From Chloroflexota bacterium (GTDB taxonomy: Bacteria; Chloroflexota; Anaerolineae; Anaerolineales; Villigracilaceae): a stretch of DNA of 64,000 nt. This document shows positions 43,917-51,711 of the stretch, piece after piece. The notes beneath the pieces were generated by a model that was given only the letters and a program-made list of their open reading frames with translations, was not told the origin of the DNA and did not search any database. Position numbers and translations under genes: made by a program. Position 1 is the stretch's first letter. The number at the start of each line of letters is the position of its first letter. Location: assembly GCA_023459215.1 (NCBI GenBank), contig JAEWVF010000050.1, forward strand, positions 33,010 through 97,009, read 5' to 3'.

Positions 43917-44537
43917 TTAAGGGTGATACTCCACAACAACCTGATATTTCGTTTGAAGCATATCAAAGGCTTCGGAATCATGCTGGGCGTCTCGGCGCAA
44001 AACCGCTCCGGCTACCAAATCCGCAACCTGGATGAGCGGTTCGCTTTTTGAGCGTTTGGTCAGCACCCGGTTAAAGTGGCGTGGAATGTTACGGCGCTTC
44101 ATGTAACGGCGAAACTCGAGCGGTAAGTCTGGCTCACCGCCGAATTCATCCAAAATCAGGGTGGCTTGTTCGCGTAGTGCTTCCGGAATGACCTTGAGCA
44201 ACTCGGTGATGAAAAATAAATAAAAATCCAGGCGGCGTACGGAAATGAACGGCTCTTTTAGTGTGGTTTTGTCCACCACCAGCGCCCACGCTTCAAAGTC
44301 TGCTTTTTGGAGCGCCTGGAAAATACGCTGACGCAGTGGCGCGGAGGCTAATGCGTGAAAGCTGAACTCATAAGAGGCTGATAAACCGGATGCCTGGCGA
44401 ACATCATCCAGAACCTGGCGGAGTTTTTGCGGTTCTGATGTGGCAATGACAGCCATCACAAAATAACGCGAAGCGCCTTTTTCAAAGTTGAAACTGACAT
44501 CCCCGGCTTCATCGCCAGCAAAAGTGATGGTAATCAT
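43917..44537 (-). CDS. DUF3800 protein
   Basis: A 206-residue RNase H-like DUF3800 protein: FAGDEAG at 6-12 (acidic strand), LILDEFGGEPDLPLEFRRY near 135-153, and LIQVADLVAGAVLRR near 175-189, the usual acidic active-site pattern. DUF3800 genes are often found with mobile elements and phage-defence genes; the molecular role is not established. The ATG at 44537 uses a GGAG that belongs to the remnant of a disrupted glycosyltransferase gene. It lies 102 nt after the DUF262 gene and is probably co-transcribed with it. Confidence 0.82.
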   Translation of the reverse strand: MITITFAGDEAGDVSFNFEKGASRYFVMAVIATSEPQKLRQVLDDVRQASGLSASYEFSFHALASAPLRQRIFQALQKADFEAWALVVDKTTLKEPFISVRRLDFYLFFITELLKVIPEALREQATLILDEFGGEPDLPLEFRRYMKRRNIPRHFNRVLTKRSKSEPLIQVADLVAGAVLRRDAQHDSEAFDMLQTKYQVVVEYHP

Positions 44538-44543
44538 CTTTGC

Positions 44544-44632
44544 TCCAACTGCGACAGGTTATAGCGCGCCCTGGGCCGCACCGGACGAATGGCGTCGTAC
44601 AGGTCGGCGGAATAGGGAATTTTGGCAAGAAA
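44544..44632 (-). pseudogene. 5' remnant of a duplicated capsule glycosyltransferase gene
   Basis: About 85 bp encode AKIPYSADLYDAIRPVRPRARY and NLSQLE, almost identical to residues 8-35 of the intact gene at 42093-43775 (positions about 43674-43757). It has no start codon of its own and is cut off abruptly at both ends by the DUF262 and DUF3800 genes. Confidence 0.85.
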
Positions 44633-44639
44633 TTCTTGA

Positions 44640-46277
44640 TCATCTATTATTCTGTATAAACCCCAAAAAACAAGCTATTTTTGTATAAATCAAATCTTTT
44701 CGACGCTGAACAAAAGCTGTAAAGTTTTCTTGAGTCAAGTTGCTATATGTCATTCGGTAGAGGTTTGCTAATTCTTTGTCATCTTTTCCAAAAAAATCAG
44801 TATTTGAATCGGGCATCTTATCGCTTTTCGAAATATTGCGGGATTTTCCTAAGAGGCGGAAATTGCCAATGCTATTAACATTTTCTTTGATGCCACGTAG
44901 TTCTAGCTGGTGACGAGGAAAAATATGGTCTCGTTCTAGACTCCATGTTCGTTGGGTTGGAATAACTAAAACGCCGCCATCAATGATATTAAGTGTCAAA
45001 TCTAAATCCCACAGATAAGAATCACGAAATTCATAATTTTCCCCGCGTCGTTTGGCTATAAATTGGCTAATCTCTTGGGTGGGAAAAAGGCCCAGATGAT
45101 CTTTATGTGCTTTTACTACGATATCGTGCAATTGATCTAAAACGCTATCGGGAGCACGCGAGAATAACCGTGTAAAGAAAGCCATATACAAGTATTGGCG
45201 CATAAATATGTTTTCATCCCCATCATCTGGCCCCAAATATTTTTCGTTCAGCATTAAATAATCTAATAACGGAATAAGAGCCAATTTACTTCTTAGAAAT
45301 CTGCTAGCCTTTATCAAAGCTTTGTCGTGCATCCAAACTCGTAAACCAGTTACGGCCTTTTCAAAATTGTCGAAATTTGCGGCTAAACCATCCAAGAAAC
45401 CATTATCCATAATTTTTTTATAGTCATATTTAGCTCGCATGCCGAATATAACGAATGCTGCCTTAATTACAAAATCTGTATCAAAATCATGTCGCCCACC
45501 ATCATTTAGTCCATCTACCATTCGTCTAATTCGATCCTCCATATCAGGTATTTTTAAAGTGACGGTGGAAAAGATTAGGTCAGATTTGGATAATTTAGTA
45601 CCACCAGAATTTACTCTCTCAAAAACTTCAAGTACCTGTCCATAATCCAAGCTATCTTCAATTTCCTGAAGTAGCAAGTCATCGCTACGTACAAATTGAT
45701 CGACAAAAGTAGAAACGATATCCTCAGCTAATTCTCGTGTTGCAACGTCTGCTTGAGGGAGCCTCTGGAAAACAAAATCTCGAATCTCTGCCAATCTCCT
45801 TAATTTTGCTAGCTCATTTACATGAACAAAAGCAGGATTTATAGCAGATTCTGCTGTGGTAAGAAAATCAAAGCAATAGTGAAATCCAAATTCACTTTCA
45901 TCCGCTAATTCATCAATTTTCAAATAAGCTCGTTCCCCGTTATAAGAACCCCTAAATGATATAAAAAGAGATTGGAGCCTTTGCTGTCCATCTAAAACCA
46001 TATAGGCTTTTTGTCGCCCCGGCAATGGTTCCATAGAAATAATGTTAGGAGCAGATTCGTTGTAATCAGTGATAAATTGTCGGCATCTAATATTTTGATT
46101 GGGTTTCCAAACAATTACAGCGCCGATTGGATAACCACAAAGTATGGAATCTAAAAGCCGTAATACTTGACTTTCGCCCCATACAAATTGGCGTTGAATG
46201 CTTGGCAATTGGTATCTACCGCGCTCGATATCATCTATGACGCCAATAACAGTTTGGGTTGGATTTAAATCTCCCAT
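44640..46277 (-). CDS. DUF262/HNH protein (GmrSD-like single chain)
   Basis: A 545-residue protein. The N-terminal DUF262 domain has LPSIQRQFVW (24-33), LLDSILCGYPIGAVI and MVLDGQQRLQSLF (near 90-102), the ParB/Srx-like nucleotide-binding core. The C-terminus carries an HNH-type site, RDHIFPRHQLELRG, with NSIGNFRLL and N..KSD. This layout matches GmrSD-type modification-dependent nucleases and related defence proteins (family knowledge). It is strongly AT-rich. It has its own promoter (TGGTATAAC at 46307-46315) and AGGAGAG. Anti-phage function is inferred. Confidence 0.82.
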   Translation of the reverse strand: MGDLNPTQTVIGVIDDIERGRYQLPSIQRQFVWGESQVLRLLDSILCGYPIGAVIVWKPNQNIRCRQFITDYNESAPNIISMEPLPGRQKAYMVLDGQQRLQSLFISFRGSYNGERAYLKIDELADESEFGFHYCFDFLTTAESAINPAFVHVNELAKLRRLAEIRDFVFQRLPQADVATRELAEDIVSTFVDQFVRSDDLLLQEIEDSLDYGQVLEVFERVNSGGTKLSKSDLIFSTVTLKIPDMEDRIRRMVDGLNDGGRHDFDTDFVIKAAFVIFGMRAKYDYKKIMDNGFLDGLAANFDNFEKAVTGLRVWMHDKALIKASRFLRSKLALIPLLDYLMLNEKYLGPDDGDENIFMRQYLYMAFFTRLFSRAPDSVLDQLHDIVVKAHKDHLGLFPTQEISQFIAKRRGENYEFRDSYLWDLDLTLNIIDGGVLVIPTQRTWSLERDHIFPRHQLELRGIKENVNSIGNFRLLGKSRNISKSDKMPDSNTDFFGKDDKELANLYRMTYSNLTQENFTAFVQRRKDLIYTKIACFLGFIQNNR

Positions 46278-46330
46278 AAACTCTCCTGAAATATAGAAAA
46301 AACGTGGTTATACCATCTGGCAGTTACACA

Positions 46331-47626
46331 TTATTGTGCTTGTTCAATCACCCAATCCAACCTCGGGCGCACTGGCCCCTGACGCTGTTCGGCCCAGTGG
46401 ATACCGGGCGCGCCGATGGGGTCGATGTTGAAGGCCAGGGCGTTTTCGTCCATGAAATAGCGTTTGACGCCAAAGGAGCTGGCGTTGACGCCCAGGATGT
46501 AGCGGCCTTCATTGAGCAAATCGGCGGGCAGGCTGGCGCGGGAGATGTAATGCCCCGCCGGGCGGGTGGAATGCTTTTCGTACAGGGAGGCATCGTCCAC
46601 ATCGAAAGAGGTAAAAACATATTCGCCGCGCACCGTGCTCAGGTAGACACCCACGCGCAGGCCGGTGATCGGCGCGTCGAGACGGTATTCCATCTCCAGC
46701 GTGATCGGTTCGGTCGAGCGCAGCGTATCAGCGACGGAGCCGCGCGCATCCTTGACGCGCAGCGAAAGCGGACGGAACGGCATTGCGCTGGCCGGGACAT
46801 CATCAGCATCCCAGACGCGTTCCCCGGCCTGGGCCTGTCCGCTGGCCAGGTAGAAATCGACCGCTTCGGCGGTTGGCGCGCGTTTGACGAGCTGACCCTT
46901 CTGCATGACGATGGATTCTTGCGTCAGGCGCAAAATCGCGCTCATGTTGTGGCTGACGAACAGGACGGTGCGCCCTTGCGCGGCGACATCGTTCATCTTG
47001 CCCAGGCATTTGCGCTGGAATTCGGCGTCGCCGACCGCCAGGACTTCATCCACGACCAGGATTTCCGGCTCGAGATGCGCGGCGACAGCAAACGCCAGGC
47101 GCAGGTACATGCCCGACGAGTAGCGCTTGACCGGGGTGTCGATAAACTGGGAAACTTCCGAAAACTCGACAATTTCATCGAACTTGGCGGCGATTTCAGC
47201 CCGCTTCATGCCGAGAATCGCTCCATTCAGGAAAATGTTCTCGCGCCCGGTCAGCTCGGGGTGGAATCCGGTGCCGACTTCCAGCAGGGAGCCCACCCGT
47301 CCGCGCACGGTAACCGAGCCGCGGGTGGGTTCCGTCACGCGCGATAAAACCTTGAGCAGGGTCGACTTCCCAGCCCCGTTGCGGCCCACGATGCCGAGCA
47401 CGCGTCCTTCTTCCAACTCAAAAGAAACGTCTTTGAGCGCCCAGATATAACCGGCGTTGCGACCGGGATCGTCGAGTTGTTTGCCGAAAAGCGAAGCGGC
47501 AAAGCGGAAGGGGGCCTTGGCGGTATCGACCAGCACGTCGCGCAGCATCCCATACTGGAAGCGCTGCGAGGCGAGGCCGATTTTGTAGCGTTTACTGATA
47601 TTTTCAACACGAATGGCAATTGTCAT
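46331..47626 (-). CDS. wzt: Polysaccharide ABC exporter ATPase with Wzt-type C-terminal domain
   Basis: A 431-residue ATPase. The ABC domain covers about residues 1-250: GRNGAGKST Walker A, YSSGMYLRLAFAVAAHL signature, ILVVDEVLAVGD Walker B. The C-terminal ~170 residues form a beta-rich Wzt carbohydrate-binding domain (FRPLSLRVKDARG, EMEYRLDAPITGLRVGVYLST) that recognises the finished chain. It pairs with the permease at 47705. Confidence 0.92.
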   Translation of the reverse strand: MTIAIRVENISKRYKIGLASQRFQYGMLRDVLVDTAKAPFRFAASLFGKQLDDPGRNAGYIWALKDVSFELEEGRVLGIVGRNGAGKSTLLKVLSRVTEPTRGSVTVRGRVGSLLEVGTGFHPELTGRENIFLNGAILGMKRAEIAAKFDEIVEFSEVSQFIDTPVKRYSSGMYLRLAFAVAAHLEPEILVVDEVLAVGDAEFQRKCLGKMNDVAAQGRTVLFVSHNMSAILRLTQESIVMQKGQLVKRAPTAEAVDFYLASGQAQAGERVWDADDVPASAMPFRPLSLRVKDARGSVADTLRSTEPITLEMEYRLDAPITGLRVGVYLSTVRGEYVFTSFDVDDASLYEKHSTRPAGHYISRASLPADLLNEGRYILGVNASSFGVKRYFMDENALAFNIDPIGAPGIHWAEQRQGPVRPRLDWVIEQAQ

Positions 47627-47633
47627 AAAGTCT

Positions 47634-47704
47634 CGAGTATCGAAATTCGATATTCGATACTCGTTATTCGTTTGTTCGAATTTCGAGTATCGAATATCGA
47701 GTAC
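47634..47704. repeat. CGATATTCGA palindromic repeat
   Basis: CTCGAGTATCGAAATTCGATATTC and its inverted forms recur through this gap. A sister repeat lies on the other side of the permease gene at 48545-48628. Confidence 0.7.
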
Positions 47705-48541
47705 CTAAATCGTATCCGCAAACGTTCTTTCCATGTTGCGGAAATACACCAGGCCGCTAATGAGAATCAGGACAGAAATGGCCGCCGAGATGCCAATCAG
47801 CAAATCGGGCGGATTGCCAACACCGAGCAGCGCCCAACGGAAGCCGTTGACCACGCCCGCCATCGGGTTGAGGGCATAAATCATCTGCCACTGCTCTGAA
47901 AATACTTTCGATGAGTAAACCACCGGGGTCAGAAAAAACCAAAACTGGGTCAGAAAAGGCAGGGCATAGCCGACATCACGATATTGAACGTTGATCGCCG
48001 AAAGCCACAGGGCAACACCCAGAGCCGTCACAATCGACAGGAGCAGGAAAACCGGTAACGCCCAGAGCACTTCCCAACCTGGCAAGTAGTTATAGTAGAA
48101 CATCATACCAAGCAGGATGACAAAGCCGATGGCAAAGTCGAGCAGGCCGCCAAGAACTGAGGACATCGGCAGAATCAAACGCGGGAAGTAGGTTTTTGTA
48201 ATCATGTTGGTGTTCGAAGTCAACGAGCGGCTGGCAGAGTTAAGAGCGGTGGTGAACAATCCCCAAGGAAGCAACGCAGCAAAAGAAAAGAGCGGATAGG
48301 GTATATTGCTGTCCACCGGCAGCTTTGTCACGCCGCCATTAAACAGAAAGTTGAAAACCAACATATTCAGCACTGGCTGGAGAATTGCCCAGGCCGCGCC
48401 AAGCGCCGTCTGCTTGTAGCGGACTTTGATGTCGCGCCAGATCATGAAAAAGACCAGCTCGCGGTAAATCCACAGGTCGCGCAGGTTGAGCGCGGCCAGG
48501 CCGGAGGAGGGTTTGATGTAGATGGTTGTGGGTTCGTTCAT
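47705..48541 (-). CDS. wzm: Polysaccharide ABC exporter permease
   Basis: An ABC-2-type permease of 278 residues with six membrane segments. LWIYRELVFFMIWRDIKVRYKQTALGAAWAILQPVLNMLVF is the typical amphipathic entry and first helix; NPMAGVVNGFRWALLG lies near the C-terminus. It works with the Wzt-like ATPase to export lipid-linked polysaccharide. Palindromic repeats bound the gene on both sides. Confidence 0.93.
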   Translation of the reverse strand: MNEPTTIYIKPSSGLAALNLRDLWIYRELVFFMIWRDIKVRYKQTALGAAWAILQPVLNMLVFNFLFNGGVTKLPVDSNIPYPLFSFAALLPWGLFTTALNSASRSLTSNTNMITKTYFPRLILPMSSVLGGLLDFAIGFVILLGMMFYYNYLPGWEVLWALPVFLLLSIVTALGVALWLSAINVQYRDVGYALPFLTQFWFFLTPVVYSSKVFSEQWQMIYALNPMAGVVNGFRWALLGVGNPPDLLIGISAAISVLILISGLVYFRNMERTFADTI

Positions 48542-48560
48542 ATTTTAGGTGCTCGATATT

Positions 48561-48612
48561 CGATATTGGTTATTCGATGCTCGAATATCGAGTTATCGAA
48601 TAACCAATATCG
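48561..48612. repeat. Perfect 18-bp inverted repeat upstream of the permease gene
   Basis: CGATATTGGTTATTCGAT (48561-48578) and ATCGAATAACCAATATCG (48595-48612) enclose 16 nt. It belongs to the CGATATTCGA repeat type that fills 48545-48628. Confidence 0.8.
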
Positions 48613-48621
48613 CTTTCTCGA

Positions 48622-49653
48622 TTATCGAATCTTATCCCGATTGGCTTTGAACCACTCAATTGTGCGGCGCATGCCTTCTTCAAACGGAACCTGGGCAGCC
48701 CAGCCAAAGCGTTCTTTGGCGCGAGACACATCCAGGCCGCGGCGAGGCTGGCCGTTGGGTTTTTCGGTATCCCAGACGAGCTTGCCCTGGAATCCGGTCT
48801 GGCGCACAATCATTTCAGCCAGGTCCTTGATCGAAATCTCATAGCCCGAGCCGAGATTGACCGGGTCGGACGAGTTGTATTTCTCGGTGGCGGTCAGGAT
48901 GCCCTCGGCGGCGTCTTCCACGTACAGGAATTCGCGGGTCGGGGAACCATCGCCCCAGACGACCAGTTCCTTATCGCCGCGTTCGCCGGCTTCGATGGCC
49001 TTGCGAATCAGGGCCGGGATAACATGCGAAGTTTGCAGGTTGAAGTTATCGCGCGGGCCGTACAGGTTGACCGGCAGGACAAAAATCGAGTTAAAGCCGT
49101 ACTGCTGGCGGTAGGCCTCCGATTGGACCAGCATCATCTTCTTGGCCAAACCGTAGGGCGCATTGGTCTCTTCCGGGTAGCCAATCCACAGGTCATCTTC
49201 CTTGAACGGGACAGGCGTGAACTTGGGATAAGCGCAAACCGTACCGATGGCGGTAAATTTACCCACGCCGCGCTTCCAGGATTGGTGCATCAACTCGACG
49301 CCCATCATCAGGTTGTCGTAGAAGAACTCTGCCGGATGCTCGCGGTTGGCGCCAATCCCGCCGACGTTGGCGGCCAGGTGGATGATGAGAAGATTCTCTG
49401 GTTGAAGGTTTAATGTTGAAGGTTTAATGTTGAAGGTGGCATGCTGAAGGTGTGCCGGGACTTTGTCGGCAGGCTGCAGGGCATCCTCGAGCAAGCGATT
49501 AATATCATCGCGTTCGGTTAAATTATAGTTTTCGATTCGCGGAATCAAAATATCGACTACGCCGCGTGCGGCTAGTTTTTCAGTTACAAAAGAACCGAGA
49601 AAACCGGCCCCGCCGGTAACCATGACGCGTTTACCGTTCCAAAAGTCAGACAT
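48622..49653 (-). CDS. fcl: GDP-L-fucose synthase-like epimerase/reductase
   Basis: An SDR of 343 residues starting at ATG 49653 behind GGAG. GGAGFLGSFV binds NADP; HLAANVGGIGANREHPAEFFYDN, GTVCAYPKFTPVPF, the catalytic YGLAKK, and PVNLYGPRDNFN match GDP-L-fucose synthase, which converts GDP-4-keto-6-deoxymannose to GDP-fucose. No GDP-mannose dehydratase is in the window. A peptide of about 20 residues before HLAAN (LQHATFNIKPSTLNLQ) is encoded by a TTGAAGGTTTAATG repeat and has no place in the family. Confidence 0.87.
   Translation of the reverse strand: MSDFWNGKRVMVTGGAGFLGSFVTEKLAARGVVDILIPRIENYNLTERDDINRLLEDALQPADKVPAHLQHATFNIKPSTLNLQPENLLIIHLAANVGGIGANREHPAEFFYDNLMMGVELMHQSWKRGVGKFTAIGTVCAYPKFTPVPFKEDDLWIGYPEETNAPYGLAKKMMLVQSEAYRQQYGFNSIFVLPVNLYGPRDNFNLQTSHVIPALIRKAIEAGERGDKELVVWGDGSPTREFLYVEDAAEGILTATEKYNSSDPVNLGSGYEISIKDLAEMIVRQTGFQGKLVWDTEKPNGQPRRGLDVSRAKERFGWAAQVPFEEGMRRTIEWFKANRDKIR
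49400..49452. repeat. In-frame TTGAAGGTTTAATG repeat
   Basis: Tandem 14-bp units inside the fucose synthase gene. The same motif in reverse orientation (TTCAACATGCAACATTAAAC) occurs between genes at 50070-50098. Confidence 0.7.
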
Positions 49654-50059
49654 CGTAATGTTCTCCATCTTCGCTAATTCGGCGAGAATTTGGTTGAGAT
49701 TCGAGATAACGAGATAATTTCACTAATTGACCACTGCAAATTCGCGCCAGTTCGTTCGCTTTTTGCATTTGGGTTTCGTCAATATAGTTCCTGTCCTTTG
49801 CCAGATAAAGTTGGGCGCGTAATTCGCCGGCCGAGGCTTTGGCGCGCCCCAAATACTCAATAAACATCGCCTGTGTGCGGCTTTCAAAGCCTTCAGCAAT
49901 GTTCGACATCACCGAAACCACCGCCCGCCGCATCTGGTCACGCAAACCGAAATCACGGGCAAAGTCGCCAACAGATGAAAAATCGTAAATCATGTTTGCC
50001 AGTTTACGAGCATTTTGCCAAACCCGCAAATCTTCAAATTTTTCGACAGAATCCATCAT
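49646..50059 (-). CDS. Four-helix bundle protein (23S rRNA intervening-sequence type)
   Basis: A 137-residue helical protein: FEDLRVWQNARKLANMIYDFS, FGLRDQMRRAVVSVMSNIAEGFE and FLEYLGRAKASAGELRAQLYLA-like segments are the family signature (here FIEYLGRAKASAGELRAQLY). Members are often encoded inside 23S rRNA intervening sequences or lie as lone genes; function is unknown. It overlaps the fucose synthase start by 8 bp. The start may be either of two adjacent ATGs (50059 or 50056). Confidence 0.88.
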   Translation of the reverse strand: MMDSVEKFEDLRVWQNARKLANMIYDFSSVGDFARDFGLRDQMRRAVVSVMSNIAEGFESRTQAMFIEYLGRAKASAGELRAQLYLAKDRNYIDETQMQKANELARICSGQLVKLSRYLESQPNSRRISEDGEHYDV

Positions 50060-50098
50060 CCGTTTCCTTCAACATGCAACATTAAACGTTCAACGTTC

Positions 50099-51094
50099 TT
50101 ATTGCACAATAAACCTCGCATTGCGATACTGCTCGGCCTGTGGGTGGGTAATCATCCCCAGGCGCAGGGCGTTGACCACCTCGCGCACGCCGTCATCGAC
50201 CGTCAGCGTGGCCGAAAAGCCCAATTCGCGCCCGATTTTCTCAAACGAAACCGTAATATCGCGCATGTCGCCGCCAAAAGTCAGGTTTTTGTACTGCACA
50301 ATCGTTTCGGGCAGGCGTTTGATCACAAACCCGACAATCTGGTCTTTGGTGTAATTACCATCGGCGCTGCCCAGGTTGTAAACCTGGCCCTCGGCCTTCT
50401 CGCGCGGCGCGTCCAGGCCAAGCAGCAGGCCGCGCACCACATCGCGCACATGCACAAACGAACGCGAATAGCCGCGCTGATAAATCAGAAGTTCGCGTTT
50501 GGCATACGCATCCAGGACAAACTGGTTGACGGTCAGGTCAAAACGCGTGCGCGGCGAAAGTCCGTAAAGCGTGGCCAAACGGAAAATCAACGCGCCCGCC
50601 GGTCGCAGGAATTCCTCAGCAGCCACCTTGGTTTCAGCATACAGCGATTGTGGATTGAGAGGGGACTCTTCCGTTACCGGGCGTCCATCGCTCGAAAGGC
50701 CATAATTGCTGTATGTGGACGGGAACACGAAGCGCTCCACACCCAAACCTGCCGCCTGCTCGAAGACATTCTTCGTCGCCTCGACGTTATAGCGCCAGGC
50801 CGCCTGTTTGCCGACCGACTGACAGGCCGGGAAGCCGACAATCCCCGCCAGGTGGAAAACCGCCCCGGGTTTTTGCCAGCCGCGCGGCAGCGAGTCGCGG
50901 ATGCTGCGCGGTTCGGTCACGTCCGCTTTGGCGAAGTGAAAGTTCGGGTGCGGCAGGTACGGGACGAGCGATTCGCCGCCATACAGGAGCGAGTCAATCG
51001 CCGTGACGCGATTCCCGAGGCGGAGCAATTCCCCAATCAACAAAGAACCGATGTAACCAGCCCCGCCGGTGACGATAATGTGTTTTTCAGTCAT
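50099..51094 (-). CDS. NAD-dependent sugar epimerase/dehydratase
   Basis: An extended SDR of 331 residues: VTGGAGYIGSLL (8-19), FHLAGIVGFPACQ, PSTYSNYG, the catalytic YAETK, and RLATLYGLSPRTRFD. The exact nucleotide sugar cannot be told. It overlaps the regulator gene by 8 bp, so it is the first enzyme gene of the polysaccharide operon. Confidence 0.88.
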   Translation of the reverse strand: MTEKHIIVTGGAGYIGSLLIGELLRLGNRVTAIDSLLYGGESLVPYLPHPNFHFAKADVTEPRSIRDSLPRGWQKPGAVFHLAGIVGFPACQSVGKQAAWRYNVEATKNVFEQAAGLGVERFVFPSTYSNYGLSSDGRPVTEESPLNPQSLYAETKVAAEEFLRPAGALIFRLATLYGLSPRTRFDLTVNQFVLDAYAKRELLIYQRGYSRSFVHVRDVVRGLLLGLDAPREKAEGQVYNLGSADGNYTKDQIVGFVIKRLPETIVQYKNLTFGGDMRDITVSFEKIGRELGFSATLTVDDGVREVVNALRLGMITHPQAEQYRNARFIVQ

Positions 51095-51569
51095 TCTTTT
51101 CTCCTGGACGAACCAGCGCCACGCTCAGGCCGCGCACTTCAAAAGCCGGCAGCGATGGATGATCGGCAATCGCAAGCCCTTGTTCCAGGCAGGTCAGGCG
51201 GCAAATATCGGCCACATCGCCTTCGCCCAGCAAACGGACTTGTTCGTAGCCTTCAGCGCGCAACTGAATGGCAACATCCTTGACCTTCTGGCGGATGCGG
51301 CGGTACATGTTGAACTGCTGCTCGACATAATCGACCAGCAGGCGGGCGCGATGACTCAAACCTTCGGGCGTGATGATGTATTTGAGCTTGCGCCGCTCGG
51401 CGCGCTTGACCTTGACGTAGCCTTTCTCAACCAGGCGCTTCAAGTGCCAATTAATCGTCCCGACCGCTACGCCAAGTTGGGTGGCAAGGTCGGCCTGGGT
51501 TACGTCCGGGTCGCGCTCGATGTTTTCAAGCAGGGATAAATCGTGGGAAGAATCGCTTTGGGTTTCCAT
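51087..51569 (-). CDS. EPS-associated MarR-like winged-helix regulator
   Basis: A 160-residue regulator starting at ATG 51569. Residues about 12-75 form a winged helix: LLENIERDPDVTQADLATQLGVAVGTINWHLKRLVEKGYVKVKR, then KLKYIITPEGLSHRARLLVDYVEQQFNMYRRIR. This matches the MarR-like regulators that head exopolysaccharide loci. The C-terminal ~70 residues (EQVRLLGEGDVADICRLTCLEQGLAI) form an additional domain that may sense a ligand. Two palindromes just upstream are likely autoregulatory sites. Confidence 0.83.
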   Translation of the reverse strand: METQSDSSHDLSLLENIERDPDVTQADLATQLGVAVGTINWHLKRLVEKGYVKVKRAERRKLKYIITPEGLSHRARLLVDYVEQQFNMYRRIRQKVKDVAIQLRAEGYEQVRLLGEGDVADICRLTCLEQGLAIADHPSLPAFEVRGLSVALVRPGEKND

Positions 51570-51575
51570 AATCAA

Positions 51576-51619
51576 AATTCAGTCGTTGAATTATACCCTG
51601 AAATTCAGTTGCTGAATTT
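51576..51619. promoter_or_regulatory. Twin palindromic operators of the EPS regulator
   Basis: AATTCAGTCGTTGAATT (51576-51592) and AAATTCAGTTGCTGAATTT (51601-51619) share the ATTCAG...TGAAT core, with centres 26 bp apart. The first abuts and overlaps the regulator's own -10 (TATAAT on the minus strand, 51590-51595). A third half-site CAATTCA follows at 51621. Confidence 0.75.
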
Positions 51620-51650
51620 CCAATTCATGACATCAATCACTTGCCAAGCA

Positions 51651-51666
51651 TTAGACAATCGTCTAA
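51651..51666. promoter_or_regulatory. Palindrome upstream of tldD
   Basis: TTAGACAATCGTCTAA is a perfect 6-bp inverted repeat with a 4-bp centre, 46 bp before the tldD start. It differs from the ATTCAG operators, so it is probably for another regulator. Confidence 0.45.
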
Positions 51667-51711
51667 ACTTGAACTGGACGTTTTCACCCACCCAGTCAAG
51701 GAGTATTCCCA

